Positions 24,436-36,810 are shown, numbered from the stretch's first letter. The stretch: DNA of 64,000 nucleotides from Schistosoma haematobium (GCF_000699445.3 NC_067197.1:5152152-5216151), one strand, 5' to 3'. Program-made: numbers and translations. The notes: generated by a model not told the origin, from the letters alone.

Positions 24436-24747
24436 ATATGTTTGAACCCTTAAAGAACTAATTTTCATTGAGTTCAATATTAGATTTATCACATCATTAT
24501 ATAAAATCATCGTCTGTCTTCATTATAAATCAATGCGTTCAAAAAAGTGAATTATTTACCATATTTATCTTGGAAATCATTATCAATGAAGTGTTCTTAA
24601 TCTACTTAGAGAAATCTGTATTGAATCTTAAAAGAAATTATTTAACTTCCTTACATACATGGCAGAAAATAATTGAATCTGTCAACTCAGCTCATTGAAT
24701 ATTATATTTATGTCCAGTATGAAAATATAATCCTTTAGTGTATGATA

Positions 24748-25285
24748 CGGCCCCCAAATGCCCTGGTACGGCCGAGAGTGGGGAGAATTAGCTCTCCCTA
24801 TGGAACTGCTCTCATATGGCCACATAGAAATAATCACTACCAGGAAAGTCCTACTCACTACCTTCTCGACTCATTACTGTTGTTTATGAAATTGAGAGGA
24901 TGAAAAGCGAATGTCCGGCGCTTTAACCAGGTTGATGGACACGGAGAGTCTACCTAGGGGGAGTTGGAAAACCCTCATTCCAAACCAATGGTGCACATGA
25001 GCTCTACGATCCTGAGCGAATAAATGGCGTATGAATCAATTATTGATCACCGCCTACCATGGGACTGCATCTCCTGATGTTGCTCCACTGCCTTGTAGAT
25101 CAGACCTTTAGGTCGAAGGCTCCAAGTGTGGCCCCCTAAGAAAACCACATACTTCGGTTTAGGCACCCGGATAGTATCTCAGCCCTCACACAAATTGAAT
25201 GATTTATGTGGTGCATGTCTATTTGGTGCCTCTTTGTACCAATGTTTATGTGTTTGAATAAAATGAAGAAAGTGCAATCCTATGT
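24748..25285 (+). repeat. Dispersed ~530 bp repeat, copy 1 (probable non-LTR 3' UTR)
   Basis: Extensively similar to 37682-38172: AGTGGGGAGAATTAGCTCT, CTCATATGGCCACATAGAAA, CACTACCTTCTCGACTCATT, ACCATGGGACTGCATCTCCT, TTGTACCAATGTTTATGTG, then AATAAAATG. The shared AATAAA-type 3' end suggests the 3' untranslated end of a non-LTR retrotransposon, but no coding part is attached. Confidence 0.6.
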
Positions 25286-26659
25286 TGAACTCATAATTTT
25301 CTCCCGTTTATTTATGCGATATCATTATACTACTTAATAGTAGTTAAAATGTTTTAAGAAAACTTTTGTCAAACCAAAAATTCATTTTTTCTTTGAGACT
25401 TTTTTCTAAAATACACTGAATGCATTCAGTGAAGGTGTAAACAGTTTTATCAAAAATAGGTTTTAAAGTTACATAAGAAATAAGTTTGATGAACAACCAG
25501 TTCATCTCATGGTAAACATGATAATTGACAGCTGAAACCTTGTTGTTCATATATCCGATCTTATTCAATTTACAATATCATTTAATGATTATCTATTTTC
25601 GTCAATGTTACCTGTTACATAACTGTATTCTATCTTATTTGGAATTGTCTGTATAAACTAACGAGAAGCTGATCTAAATAAGCCGGATTCTATTCATATA
25701 CTGAGTCTTTACATTTTATTACTCTTAAGTTTTGTTATGATTTTCAGCATGTTTTGGATACCCGATATTGAATTTGTATTTTCGTCCTGTTGATATTTGT
25801 TATGTTTGATGAATCCTGAACTAACTTGTACTTGACACTTCAATCTTAAACTCGATAACATGTAGTGAAAACAAAAAGACTGCTTAGAGTGTTTTATTTG
25901 ACCTAATATCTGACTACATTGTGTTTTACATAGTTTTTCTATAGGTCACTATCAAAATTATGATAACTAGTTTCACTCAGAGCAAAAAAAGTAAAGCTTA
26001 TTTTCCTACATCATCACTATGCAAACATAAATACCAGGTTGACTCAGTAGTTGACCTTACCTTATCTGTCAAAAAAACTTGTTCCCTGAGATGCCACCTT
26101 GTCCCATGAAACCATTAGAATCAATTATGCTTAGTTCTGAATATGAGCTAAATGTTACGGTTCATTCTTTCTTTGGCAGAATTTCGTTCTATGAGTTGGC
26201 TTGTTTTCTAGTGAGATTTCCATTATTCTTCTGAATAAAATCATCAAGAAAAACTTCAGGTGGAAGTGAAGTATTTGACTCATAGTTTTTCCTGTCATTA
26301 TCGATTTTAATTCGTTAGTGATGACCTTTAACCTGTCATTATCTGCCTCTTCGTTTTGATTGTATCTCCCTTTGAAATGAATCCTGGCTCTATAATTGTC
26401 CGCTATTTCAATTGCATTCTATATTTGACTTTCGTTGGCCTAAGTGTTCATGGGCAAAATTGAACATTCTGGGCTTGATTGCCTCGATTAAACTTATGTT
26501 TAAGTATTTCTAAGGAGTCCGGTACTTCCCAGTTTTCATTTTTTGATTTAATTGAGATAAGTTCATGGTTTAAACTATGAAAATATTCACAATCTTCACA
26601 AAACTCTATAACTGACAATATTAATTTTATCATTATTCCATCAAAATTTAATGATTAAC
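25286..26659. other. Unrecognised intergenic DNA
   Basis: Only short frames on both strands, none with recognisable features. Confidence 0.5.
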
Positions 26660-27050
26660 ACCAAAAGGTGTTTTGTGGATATTATAGTAATTTTTAATAG
26701 TTGAGATCATGAGTCAATTGAAGCTAAACCACCATGGAAAACTTGGAAGCACTGGATGACCAGTGGGGCTCAACCGGGTCTGTTGTGAGATGGTGACTCA
26801 CTGAAGACAATGGCGGATGTGCCGCTCTGCTTCATGGATTAGTTGAAGTTAGACATTAACACCGGCCGGTTCAGTAGTCTAGTGGTTAAGCTCTCGCGCG
26901 CGAGACCGATAGGTCCTGGATTCAAATTTCAAGTGGCGGGATCATGAATACACACTACTGAGGAGTCCCACAGTGGGACAAAAAGGCCGTCCAATGCTTC
27001 CAGGTTCTCCATAATGGTCTAGCTTCAATTGACTCATGATCGCAACTATT
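26660..27050 (+). mobile_element. Ribozyme SINE with an inverted 3' fragment in front
   Basis: 26660-26762 is a minus-oriented tail (GTTGAGATCATGAGTCA, CCACCATGGAAAAC, GCACTGGATGACC). From about 26763 a plus-oriented copy runs through the head, the tRNA-like region (GCGCGCGAGACCGATAGG) and a hammerhead region. The core has CTGAGGAG and a good helix II, but CAAAA replaces CGAAA, so it should be inactive. Confidence 0.7.
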
Positions 27051-27477
27051 AAAAAAATGTACGATTTCATTCAAAGTAAAGCACATATAACCGGCAATTC
27101 TTTTTCAATCAATAAATACAAACCGATCAATTACTTCTTTTTTATAAATCGAAAGAAAAGTCACTCCTTTCATTTACGAAAATTTTTCTCTTGTTTTTTC
27201 TTTCTCATTGCCATGTATCATTGAATTATTGCTAATTGAATGGTTTGTTTATTTACTAGCTTGTTTGTTTGTATCCTTTCAAAATCTTTACTATAAACTG
27301 AACACCTGTTTCTTTCTAAACTTAAAGAAGACTAGAATATAATAAAGATAAGGAAGAAAAAATAATGAAAGAATAAAGTACCAACGAGAAGTATACGGAT
27401 AAAGAAGAGGAGAAGAAAGCATGAGATAAATAGAACGGATAAAATAGCGGTAGAATACTATGTAGTAGTAGTAGTAG

Positions 27478-27702
27478 TGTAGTGAAGGAGAACATACGTG
27501 AAGACAACCGCGTCATATTTAGCATAACATTACAGAGTTACTTGGTAAAATAGAAAAACCATACTCTAATACTTAATTTGCAAAATGTTCAATAATTGTC
27601 TCGAACTTCATTGTTCATGCATTTCTATACTAATTGCTTTCTATTCCCATTCTTCCTTTCTTGATCTTTCCAATCTCCTGCTGCCAGACATTACATTCCT
27701 GA
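27478..27702 (-). repeat. 3' LTR of a family 2 deletion derivative, first ~50 bp missing
   Basis: It matches the family 2 LTR from its GTCAGGAATG block to the CACTACA end on the minus strand. The 5' end of the LTR (TGTGGTGCG ... TATATAAC) is replaced by the gag remnant at 27703. Confidence 0.7.
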
Positions 27703-27918
27703 GCCGCTCCGTGATTGTCCCCCATGTCGTCTTCTCGCCAACACTGTTCAAGCTGTCATATACAGCCTTTTCCCTGCCTCTCAGCGGCGTCCCCAGCATC
27801 ACCATCTTCGCCTTCGGCTCCTTCATTCCCACCAGCTACGCCACGGCCTCGAACTCCTTCAGGAAGCCCACCACATCTCCGCCCTCAAATTCCTTCGGCC
27901 ATGGAATCTTCATCCTTA
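27703..27918 (-). pseudogene. GC-rich gag N-terminal remnant of LTR family 2
   Basis: Markedly GC-rich against AT-rich surroundings. On the minus strand an ATG at 27913-27911 opens a frame beginning MKIPWPKEFEGGDVVGFL. It stops at an in-frame TAG after KEFEAVA and then stays open (LVGMKEPKAKMVMLGTPL) to the fusion with the LTR. W/F-P...F-x-G-x-D-V-x-x-FL-x-x-FE resembles the start of flatworm LTR-retrotransposon Gag proteins (recognition, not a search). Position just inside an LTR and PBS supports it. Most of gag and all of pol are deleted. Confidence 0.6.
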
Positions 27919-27936
27919 GTGGAGGCAGCGACACCA
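27919..27936 (-). other. Candidate primer-binding site of LTR family 2
   Basis: The minus strand reads TGGTGTCGCTGCCTCCAC, starting two bases after the LTR end. The TGG start and location fit a PBS; the tRNA was not identified. Confidence 0.5.
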
Positions 27937-27938
27937 AA

Positions 27939-28171
27939 TGTAGTGAAGGAGAACACAGAGTTAATTGGTAAAATAGAAAAAACATACTATAATACCTAAT
28001 TTACAATATGTTCAATAACTGTCTCAGACTTCATTGTTCTTGCATTTCTATACTATTTGCTTTCTATTCCCGTTCTTCCTTTCTTAATCTTCCCAATCTT
28101 CTGCTGCCAGACGTTACATTCCTGACTCGTGTTATATACTACTTAAGTCAATATAAGTAGCACACTCCACA
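27939..28171 (-). repeat. 5' LTR of the family 2 deletion derivative
   Basis: 233 bp. The minus strand starts TGTGGAGTGTGCTACTTATA and ends GTGTTCTCCTTCACTACA, with TG...CA ends. It is followed by the PBS and gag remnant, which identifies the whole repeat family (21772, 22074, 22665, 23637, 24175, 62917) as LTRs. Confidence 0.7.
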
Positions 28172-28177
28172 GTAGTA

Positions 28178-28257
<80 letters not shown>
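28172..28257 (+). repeat. (TAG)n microsatellite
   Basis: Nearly pure TAG run starting at the outer LTR boundary. Confidence 0.95.
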
Positions 28258-28984
28258 TATTTAATCCACTTAAAATTTAAAAAAAAATTATCTTCAAATC
28301 CTTTGAGAATGAGAATGAAAATGAATAAGTGGGTGAAAGAAAGAGAAAAACAACAAAATTAAAGATAAGGCAACAGTTCACAAAGTTCAGAAGGCAACAA
28401 TCTATCATAATGATCAAATCATGAATAAGAAGATAAACAAAATCTTAGTTAAAATTAAATGAAGCATATTTAATCATATACTCTATCTCTATTCCGTTTA
28501 TCATCATTACTGTTGTTGTTTTGCTCTCCCTTTCCTCTCTCTCTCTTTTCCTGCTAGATACGTATCATATATGTGTTCATCTTGTCTATCTCTACATCAA
28601 ACAAACAATAAGATACGAAATCACCTTTTTTTTATTCTAAAAAAAATGGTCGAATATCTGCTTCTTTTACTTAAATATTCTTTTCAGTATCTGCGCGTGA
28701 ATACGTGTGTGTGTGTGGGGGGGTGTATATACACAATTGTAGACAAGTGGTAAAGAATAGTCGTCTAAGTATTTAATACACAACATGAGTCAGGTGGAGT
28801 TGGTGAGGGGGGAGAAATTAATATTAAGAATCGAATTCGAATTAATTGTTCGATTTTGTTTTTCTATTCTTACTCACAATTGTTGTGACTTTTGTTGTCA
28901 ATGTTATTTTTTTCTTTTCAGTCTCATGAGATATCTATTTTTTTCTTTGTGTCTAATACCACATTTGAATGAGGGAAATAAGAT

Positions 28985-29660
28985 TCAGTATATCAAAATA
29001 GTAAACCAGTCACAGTTGATGAAGAAGATTTGGAAGATGTAAAAACCTTTACATATTTCGGCAGCATTATTGATGAACATGGTGGGTCTGATGCAGATGT
29101 GAAAGCGCGGATCGGTAAAGCAAGAGCAGCATATCTACAATTGAAGAATATCTGAAACTCAAAACAACTGTCTGTCAACCAACACCAAGGTCAGGATTTT
29201 CAATACAAATGTTAAGACAGTTCTACTGTATGAGGCAGAAACCTGGAGAACTACAAAAGCTATCATCCAGAAGATACAAGTGTTTATTAACAGTTGTCTA
29301 CACAAAATACTTCGAATCCGTTGGCCAGACACTATCAGCATCAGCCACTACAGTGGGAGAGAACAAACCAGATCTCAGCGGAGGAAGAAATTAGGAAGAA
29401 GCGCTGGATGTGGATAGGACACACATTGAGGGAAGCACCCAACTGTATTACAAGACAAGCCCTCACTTGGAATCCTGAATTCCAAAGGAGGAGGAGAGGA
29501 AGACCAAAGAACATACTACGCCGGGAAGTGGAGATAGACATGAGAAAAATGAACAAGAATTGGATGGAACTAGAAAAGAAGGCCTAGGACCGATTGGATT
29601 GGCGAATGCTGGTCGGCAGCTTATGCTCCATTGGGAGTAACAGGCGTAAGTAAGTAAGTA
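28985..29660 (+). mobile_element. Non-LTR retrotransposon 3' part (RT C-terminal relic)
   Basis: The longest such copy here. In broken frames it reads TFTYFGSIIDEHGGSDADVK, ARIGKARAAYLQLKNI, then (29294-29587) a frame with [20 protein letters not shown] and [20 protein letters not shown], ending in GGCGTAAGTAAGTAAGTAAG. These are the C-terminal motifs of schistosome endonuclease-RT polyproteins (SR2/RTE- or CR1-like; the family is not resolved). Stops after KNI, at 29208 and at 29585 show it is dead. Confidence 0.75.
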
Positions 29661-30443
29661 AGTGATATCATAATAGAATATGGTGGGTATGTAGTTGTGT
29701 GTGAATATGACAATATAAAACAAGAAGGTAAATGAACAGCAGATACAATTATATTGACTAAATGAATAAAAAAAGTAACTATGGTGTTCACTATTTTAGA
29801 AAGGATAAAATCTATAGCAATAGTGATTACGTAATTTGTCATTTGTTGTTCACATTATAGTTATTATTATTACTAATTTGAAGAATTGGTGTCATTATCT
29901 TGAAACATTGGCTTCGGTAACTTGAATGTGTTTTTTTTATGGGTAGCCTCCTAGCATCTTCCACTTCATCCATTATTTACTGACATCGTACCTGGATGAA
30001 AAAGACTGAGCGGTGGTCAATTTGAATAGGACTGATATCTATTACTGCTTTACACCTTCCCGGATGGAGTACTATAAATGATATAATTCAGTGTCTTGAG
30101 ACGCTGTCATACATAACTCAGAATAGAAACCAATGGCTAACCTACCATAGGTATTTTTACTCTGTTCATAAACGTAAGGTACTACACTAGACTTATTCAC
30201 TTATTTTCATCCATTGAGTTATTTTTAACTATACTCTTCTTATCCCTTCATCATCTTGAATATTTCATCGTTTCATTTGTTTGTCGCGTACGTATTCTGG
30301 TGCCAAGTTTTGCCAATAATAACTTATATTAAATAAATGAATCAGTAATGGTACAAATCTTGTTTCATTATCAGTGTTTTTACCCCATCCATTTTTTTAC
30401 TCAATGTATTTTTTATAAAATGATTATAGATTTCTATAACTAT

Positions 30444-30686
30444 TGGTTGAAGTTAAACATTAACATTGTTGGATGCCGGCCAGCTCAGTGGTCTAGAGGT
30501 TAGGTGTTCGGGCTCGAGACCGATAGGTCCTGGGTTCGAACCTCGTATAGATGCGCACTGCTCAGGAGTCCCACACTAGGGCGAAACAGTCATCCAGTGC
30601 TTCCAGCTTTTCAACGATGGTCTAGCTTAGATCAACTCATGAATTTAACTTTTAAAATACTACAATTGCCACAAATCCCCAAACTG
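30444..30686 (+). mobile_element. Ribozyme SINE
   Basis: tRNA-like region with GGCCAGCTCAGTGGTCTAG (A box) and GGTCCTGGGTTCGAACC (B box), followed by a hammerhead region and tail. The core reads CTCAGGAG instead of CTGANGAG, and helix II is weakened. Confidence 0.75.
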
Positions 30687-30865
30687 ATATACGTTACTTA
30701 TGTTTTCATAAAATTGGTAATATCTAAACAAATAACTAAATCTCTTAATGTTATTTGCAACGAAAAAAATAAGTTACTATACATGTTCAAAAATTTTTCA
30801 ATTTCATAGTTATCATTATAGGATAATCACGAACTGGTTGGGATCAAAAATATAAACCATTGGAT

Positions 30866-31030
30866 ACCAGAATGGTAGCGTGAGAGTTTAGCGCTCACCT
30901 CAAGGTGTAATTGTCTTTGGTTAGATTTCCGATGGCAGGATCATAAACTCACACTGCTGAATAGCCCTACACTAGAATGAAATGGTTGCTTAATACTTCG
31001 TGGTTTCTCATAGTTGTTTAACTATAGATA
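30866..31030 (+). mobile_element. Degenerate ribozyme SINE
   Basis: An old copy: GGATACCAGAATGGTAGCG, TTAGCGCTCACCT, then CACTGCTGAATAGCC, GAATGAAATGG and TTTCTCATAGTTG follow the SINE order at low identity. Confidence 0.45.
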
Positions 31031-31077
31031 TTCCATAATGTTAACTATGAAATAAACAAATAACTATCAAGCTTTTA

Positions 31078-31348
31078 AAGCAAAATACGATGGAAATGGA
31101 TAGGACATACATTACGCAAATCGTCAAACTGCATCATGAGGCAAGCCCTAACTTGGAATCCTGAAGGGAAGCGAAAAAGAGGAGGGCCAAAGAACACATT
31201 GCGTCGGATAATAGAAGCAGATATGAAAAGGATGAATTGCAACTGGAAGGAGATAGAAAGGATTGCCCAGGACAGGGTTGGATGGCGAATGCTGGTGAGT
31301 GGCCTATGCTCCTTCACGAGGAGTAACAGGCGTAAGTAAGTAAGTAAG
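31078..31348 (+). mobile_element. Non-LTR retrotransposon 3' end
   Basis: In-frame RT C-terminal residues ([51 protein letters not shown]), ending GGCGTAAGTAAGTAAGTAAG. It is 5'-truncated. Confidence 0.75.
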
Positions 31349-31364
31349 TTTTAAAGCAAAGATG

Positions 31365-31555
31365 GATAGTGGCTAGTAGTGGAATCCAGGACGCACATGT
31401 TGTCCTATTTTGGACTTTTCAGCTGGATGTACTTGCATCTCAGAGTTGATGTTCACTCTGGGAGTCGAACGTAGTACCATTCGCTTCAAACATCATCGTG
31501 TTATCCACATAGCCACTGAGTCTTGATAGCTACCCGCTTATGCACCCTGTACAGA
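31365..31555 (-). mobile_element. Sm-alpha-like SINE
   Basis: The minus strand carries the tRNA-like part (GTATGGATAACACG-like A-box region, GTTCGACTCCCAGAGTG B box), then CAAGTACATCCAG, a hammerhead region and GTCCTGGATTCCAC. The core is broken (CTGAAAAG, CAACA), although the GTC cleavage triplet remains. Confidence 0.65.
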
Positions 31556-31574
31556 TTGCCTCGGGCTTTATAAA

Positions 31575-31690
31575 CAAAGATAGATAGTGGTTAACAGTAA
31601 GATTCAAGACGCACATTACCAATAAGAGACTGATTAATTGCAGTCCTAAATAACAATGGGAAGATACAAGTAAAATTTTCTATCATTTTC
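31575..31690 (-). mobile_element. Truncated Sm-alpha-like SINE
   Basis: The plus strand shows AGATAGATAGTGGTTAACAG, the reverse complement of the Sm-alpha 3' end, and ACAATGGGAAGATACAAG, related to its head. The centre is deleted. Confidence 0.4.
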
Positions 31691-31827
31691 CCAACTATTT
31701 AACCATCTGTGTCTTATTCAACCCTATAGAAAACCATCTATTCAAGGTAATATATTCAAGTTTTGATTTTTTCTTCTTTCTGTCTACGACTTGATGTTAT
31801 CAGATAGCTTCTTGAAATAAACCTACA

Positions 31828-31892
31828 ATCATCATCATCGTCATCATCATCATCATCATCATCCAAACCGTCATCATCATCATGATGTATAA
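31828..31892 (+). repeat. (ATC)n microsatellite
   Basis: Imperfect CAT/ATC trinucleotide run. Confidence 0.85.
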
Positions 31893-32835
31893 TCTTATCA
31901 TTATCCCTATACCATGATACTTAAACAATGTACCATCCATTTGTTTTTCTTCTTTTTGATGTTCATTTACCAAATTTATTAAATTAACACTTTCCTTTCT
32001 ATCGTTAATATTAAAACGTTCTTTAAGATATTTACTAGACAGTTGTTCAATTTACATCAAATACATTTCAGTTTTTATAAGGAAGAAATAGATATATATA
32101 GAGATAGATAGATAGATAGATACTACTATTTTATAAAATTATAGTAGCAACTGTTCAGTTTGTTTATATGAAAACTGGATTTTTTTTAAAAAAAAAGTGC
32201 AAAGATCATTCAATTTCATTCAATTATTAGATCGGTGCTTTGTGACAGTTAATAGAATAGTAGTAATAGTACTATCACTACTACTACTACTACCATAAGT
32301 ACTACAACTACCATAACTACTAATGCCCCTACTAATACGAATAATAATAACAATACTTATTATTATTATTATTATCATGACAACATAAAAGAACTATGAA
32401 CAAATAGAATTATTCTAGGTACTTTATTTCCTTAGACAAAACATTAAGATAAGACAATAATAGAAAGTAAACTTAGCCGATAGAAAGAAATATTAGAAAG
32501 ACCCAGTAAGAGATAAATAAGAGAAAGAGAGGTAGAGAGAGAGATGAACAATGAAATGTCATATAAAACTTGTGAAATGTTTATATTCTATGATAACTAA
32601 ATGTTTAAGTAGAATATTTATTCACAGATATATACTGTATTGTTATGCTTATTATTTGTTATCATCTGTAAGATGATGGAAAAGATTTATAGCTCAGGTG
32701 GATGATTTTGATGGAGTTTTATTGTCTGAGCTACATGGTTTAGTCGTGGAGCTTTCATCATTCTTCTGAACTACATCATCAGCATAAACTTCAGTTAGAC
32801 TTTTACCATTATCTGTCATCATCTGTGTATATTCT

Positions 32836-32997
32836 TGTGGTGTTTGAATGAACTAATGATACCTTTGTACTTGTTGAATGCTTGATTTCGAATTCTAAAT
32901 ACAATACATTCGTTCGTTCTTGTCTAGTACTTTTTGATTCGATTGCGTTAATTCTGAGATTCCTAGTTCATACTACAATTCAAATAATTCGAAATAC
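32836..32997 (+). repeat. Relic of the array LTR (3' half)
   Basis: GTGGTGTTTGAATGAACTAA, TTTGTACTTGTTGAATGCTT and ATTCAAATAATTC match the array LTR-like segment from about 900 to 1060 with scattered differences. It stops before the PBS-like sequence. It shows that the LTR family is dispersed outside the array. Confidence 0.75.
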
Positions 32998-33305
32998 CGA
33001 AATTCTCTTTAACAGTTATATATATATAGACAATAAAGACTCATTATTCATAGTTGTCTATGATCATAGTATTGATATAAGTTTCAACAGGTGTTAATGT
33101 TTAATTTCAACCAATCCATTATATTGCATGATCATCCTTCATTGTCTTCGGTGGATAACATTTTTACATCCAATCTGAATTCAACTCGATTGGTCATGGT
33201 TTCTCACTAGAACTTTGAGAATCACCACTCTCTCTCTCTCATAATGAATGAATGTTGACAGAATTAATGAAAATTTAAGGAGAAATTTAAAGTTTTCGGT
33301 TTTTG

Positions 33306-33550
33306 ATTGAGATCATGAATTGATTGATGTTATACCACTATTGAAAACCTAGTAGCACTGGACGGGCGTTTCGTTCTATTGTGGAACTCTTCAGCAGTGC
33401 ATATCCACGATTCCGCTAGCGGGATTCGAACCCAGGACCCTCGATCTAGAACGCGAACACTTGATCTGAGCCGGCATCCAATGATGTTAATGTCTAAGTT
33501 CAAATAATCCACGTAATTGTGCAACCATCTTCCATTGTACTGAGGTAGAT
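33306..33550 (-). mobile_element. Ribozyme SINE with an intact hammerhead
   Basis: The minus strand contains the tRNA-like region (B box GGGTTCGAATCCC), the hammerhead at 33355-33400, and a tail ending TCATGATCTCAA. This is one of the best-preserved copies. Confidence 0.8.
33355..33400 (-). ncRNA. Hammerhead ribozyme, all core positions intact
   Basis: Minus strand: helix I GCACTG/CAGTGC (6 bp); CTGAAGA core (CUGANGA); helix II GTTC/GAAC around CACAATA; GAAA; short helix III (A-U, C-G, G-C with a 2-nt loop); cleavage triplet GTC. The predicted cut is between 33361 and 33360. The tiny helix III is as in schistosome Sm-alpha hammerheads. Cleavage itself is predicted, not shown. Confidence 0.75.
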
Positions 33551-34544
33551 AACTGTCTCTAACCGACATGGATTAGCTCAGCTTTTTCTATTATAAAAAA
33601 AGACCATTTCGCAAAAATGATAAAATATTATTCAATCTGTTCAAGAAATGACATATGATCTATGTATTCCACATATAATCTATTGTCACTTTTAAATTGG
33701 ATCCAAATATAATAACCAGAAATACATTTAATCCATAGGTGTGAACAGTGTAATCCAGGATTCTGAATAACCTTATACATTGATTCTTACATTATAATTT
33801 TGACTAGAAATTAGTATTCACTGTTATAATGTTAGTGTCTGTAGTGGTTGGTCATATGTTATGCTCATATAGCTTATTCTAGCTTCTGGAAAAGCTAAAT
33901 ATATTCATTCTACTGAAGCTACATTTTGAACTTGTTAATTATTCGCTTATCAATCTTGACTATTGCTATATGAACGTATGTGTGGACACTTCTTATCTTA
34001 TTCATCACATGTCTGTGACTTATTTTTGTTGGACTATAAATATCAATTCATATTTGCATAAATTGAGTTGACTCACACGCCTTGTGCGTCGTTTCGCTTT
34101 ACTTCCTCCTCGCCGCTTCTCTAATCGTTTGTCTGGATCAATGATTGTATGAAATACACGTATTCGAAATTCATCCTCATATTTGCCTTATTCAATTTCG
34201 TTATACACTAACGCGAGTTAATTCAATCATTGTATACGAGAGGAGCTAAGATGTATATTTCGACAGAAATTATTTTTTAGCAATCAGAAACGATCCAAAT
34301 GGAGTCAGATATAGGGTCACTAAAATGTTATCCCTTAAATTACTGAATTACGATAATTGGCATTTGTTAGACAGATATAAAATTGATTAAAATTATTAAT
34401 TATGAGAGTTTTTAATTCTCTATTTTTCATATCCAGGAAAGAATTTGACTAGTGTTGACTGTTTTAACTCAACAGACCAATAGGTAATGCTTTGGTATTG
34501 CTCTTTTAAATCGTTTGTTTGAATTTTTCAACTAATGTATAGGA

Positions 34545-34810
34545 CTAATCAATTACAGTAATAAACATCATTGGGAAGATTCAAACAACCAGTATAAATG
34601 AATTAGACTTCACCCCATCCTGTAGGTCCCTGGCTATCTGAATACAGTAGCTAAGTGGATAACGCGATGGCGTTTCAAGCGAACTGTACTAGTTTGAAGT
34701 CCCTGATTGAACTTCAACTCTGAGATGCAGGTACATCTAGGTGATGGGTCCCAAATAAGACGAAACATGCATTGTGGATTCCACTGCTAGCCACCATCCA
34801 TTTCTGCTTA
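34545..34810 (+). mobile_element. Sm-alpha-like SINE, full length
   Basis: Head (AACATCATTGGGAAGATTC), tRNA-like part (CAGTAGCTAAGTGGATAACG, then a decayed B box), GCAGGTACATC, hammerhead region, and the 3' end GGATTCCACTGCTAGCCACC. The core is mutated (GTGATGGG for CTGATGAG; cleavage triplet altered), but CGAAA survives. Confidence 0.7.
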
Positions 34811-35911
34811 TAATGACGGATACTGGTTTTTGAGTATCATTGAAAACATCAAAACTGAAGTACATTTATCTCCAGGTGGATAATTATCAAATAGAACTTG
34901 ACATGTATCTTAAGTTCATTACTCAACCAAGAATAAAATGCGGACCTTCCAGATGATAGGCGGAGATATTCATCACCAGTAGACAACGTCATGATGTTTT
35001 ATAGCCTTCAGTGTAGATGGAACTTTATCAACCAAACCGTAATATGATCATTAGTCTAATTAATTCAATATCAAGACTTACAATAAGAACAATATTACTT
35101 AACGAATTAATCGAAATTGATAGCTATTACCTTACGTTTGAGTCGATTTTATTGCTAATCTGACATTATTAATTTACAGCCTCACTTTTAACTTGATAAA
35201 TTATCCTCAACTCCTGAAAAATCTCTACAAAATCACTGAAATAAATTTTAGTATTTAAAACCAGTACCCAATCGGAACACTAATAGAAACCAAGAAGTAC
35301 TAGGTAGTCATCTGTGATGAGTAATTATTTTAAACGGCACAATTTATATAGATCATTTATTTAACTAGTAATCATGTAGATAGTGGTAATTAGCTCCGAC
35401 TACAATTACCGAATGTGCGGTGAGTAACCATAATCAGTGATGTATGGTGGTGAATGGAGGTAGTCAACAGGAAACCCTAGACCTAGGTTTCGTGCTATAT
35501 ATCACTCAGTTCTATAACAGGCCAGTTGCGGCTTGAATATCCCAATGGTAACGTATTCAACTTTGAAGCTGGATTACAAGGGATTAAATCAGCTATACAA
35601 AACCAATAGAAATACCAAGAAGAATTGACATAGTACATCCCGGCTTAGAACTATATGGTACATTGAAATCAAGATCTTGTAGCTTAACAGTGAATCGCTG
35701 TATCAGAATGCATTTACCAATATTTCCAGTTTCAATCAATATAAATGTGATGTGGGATGACAATTATTCAATCCCATCAATAATAACTATCACATTGTTG
35801 AAATGGTTGAATGTTATTATTTACAGTTTCTTATTTGAAATTTATCAATTATTCTTAGAATTAGTCATTAGCGATTGTGAAATCACTACTTCTAAGTGAA
35901 AAACTCATTTA
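34811..35911. other. Unrecognised intergenic DNA
   Basis: No gene or repeat recognised; only short frames. Confidence 0.45.
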
Positions 35912-36503
35912 GAACGGTAGCATCATCGATGAACAAGGAGGATCAGATACAGACACTAAGGCGTGGATTGGAAAAGCAAGCACAGCATTCCTACAATCGA
36001 AGAACATATGGAACTCAAAATAACTGCCAACAAATATCAAAGTCACAATCTCCAATACGAACGTCAACACAGTTAGTTCTACTGTACGGAACTGAAACTA
36101 CCAGCACTACTACAACAATCATCAAGAAGGTACAAATAGTTGTCTACACATGATACTCAATATCCATTGTCCGGATACCATCAGTAACAGCCTTCTGTGG
36201 GAGAGAACAAACCAGATTCCAGATGAAGAGGAAATTAGGAAAAGACGATGGAAAGGACGATGGATAGGGCATACATTACGCAAGCCATCAAACTGCCTCA
36301 TGAGACAAGCCCTAATTTGGAATCCTGAATGGAAATGGAAAAGAGGAAGTCCAAAGAACATATTACGTCGGGAAATATAATCAGATATGAAAATGATGAG
36401 TAACAACTGGAAAGGATTGTCCATGACGGAGTTGAATGGCGAGTGCTGGTATGCGTCCTATACTCCTTCACGAGGAATAAAAGGCGTAAGTAACTAAGTA
36501 AAG
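35912..36503 (+). mobile_element. Non-LTR retrotransposon 3' part
   Basis: Similar to 28985-29660: GGTAGCATCATCGATGAAC, then GGAAAAGCAAGCACAGCATT, a frame with [19 protein letters not shown], and the end AAAGGCGTAAGTAACTAAG. Several frame breaks. Confidence 0.7.
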
Positions 36504-36779
36504 TTATTTAGAACTTCTTATCAGTAAAATAAGTAGTCTACATATTTAAGTCAGAAATATTCTTTCTTTATAATAAAAGAAACTAGACATTATGAATGAT
36601 AAAGTAATGCATAAATCCTCTACTATACATGTATCTACAGCTTATATTATAAAGAGAAACGAGTACAAATATACATACACTTACAATATCAGAAATTGTC
36701 CTTATTACAAAAAATGCGGGATGGTGTGAAACAAAAAAATGCAACCAACAATAATCTTACGGGTTTCTTCTTTTTCTTT

Positions 36780-36810
<31 letters not shown>

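Noticed and set aside
27585..27999. Plus-strand open frames of 128 and 94 codons
   Set aside because: Antisense of the family 2 LTR and gag remnant; the meaningful frame is on the minus strand.
30480..30560. True tRNA gene at the tRNA-like A/B boxes of SINE copies
   Set aside because: No cloverleaf with a proper acceptor stem; the same sequence recurs in many SINE copies.
34730..34790. Active Sm-alpha hammerhead
   Set aside because: Core reads GTGATGGG and the cleavage triplet is changed; the copies at 15070 and 31365 are also broken.
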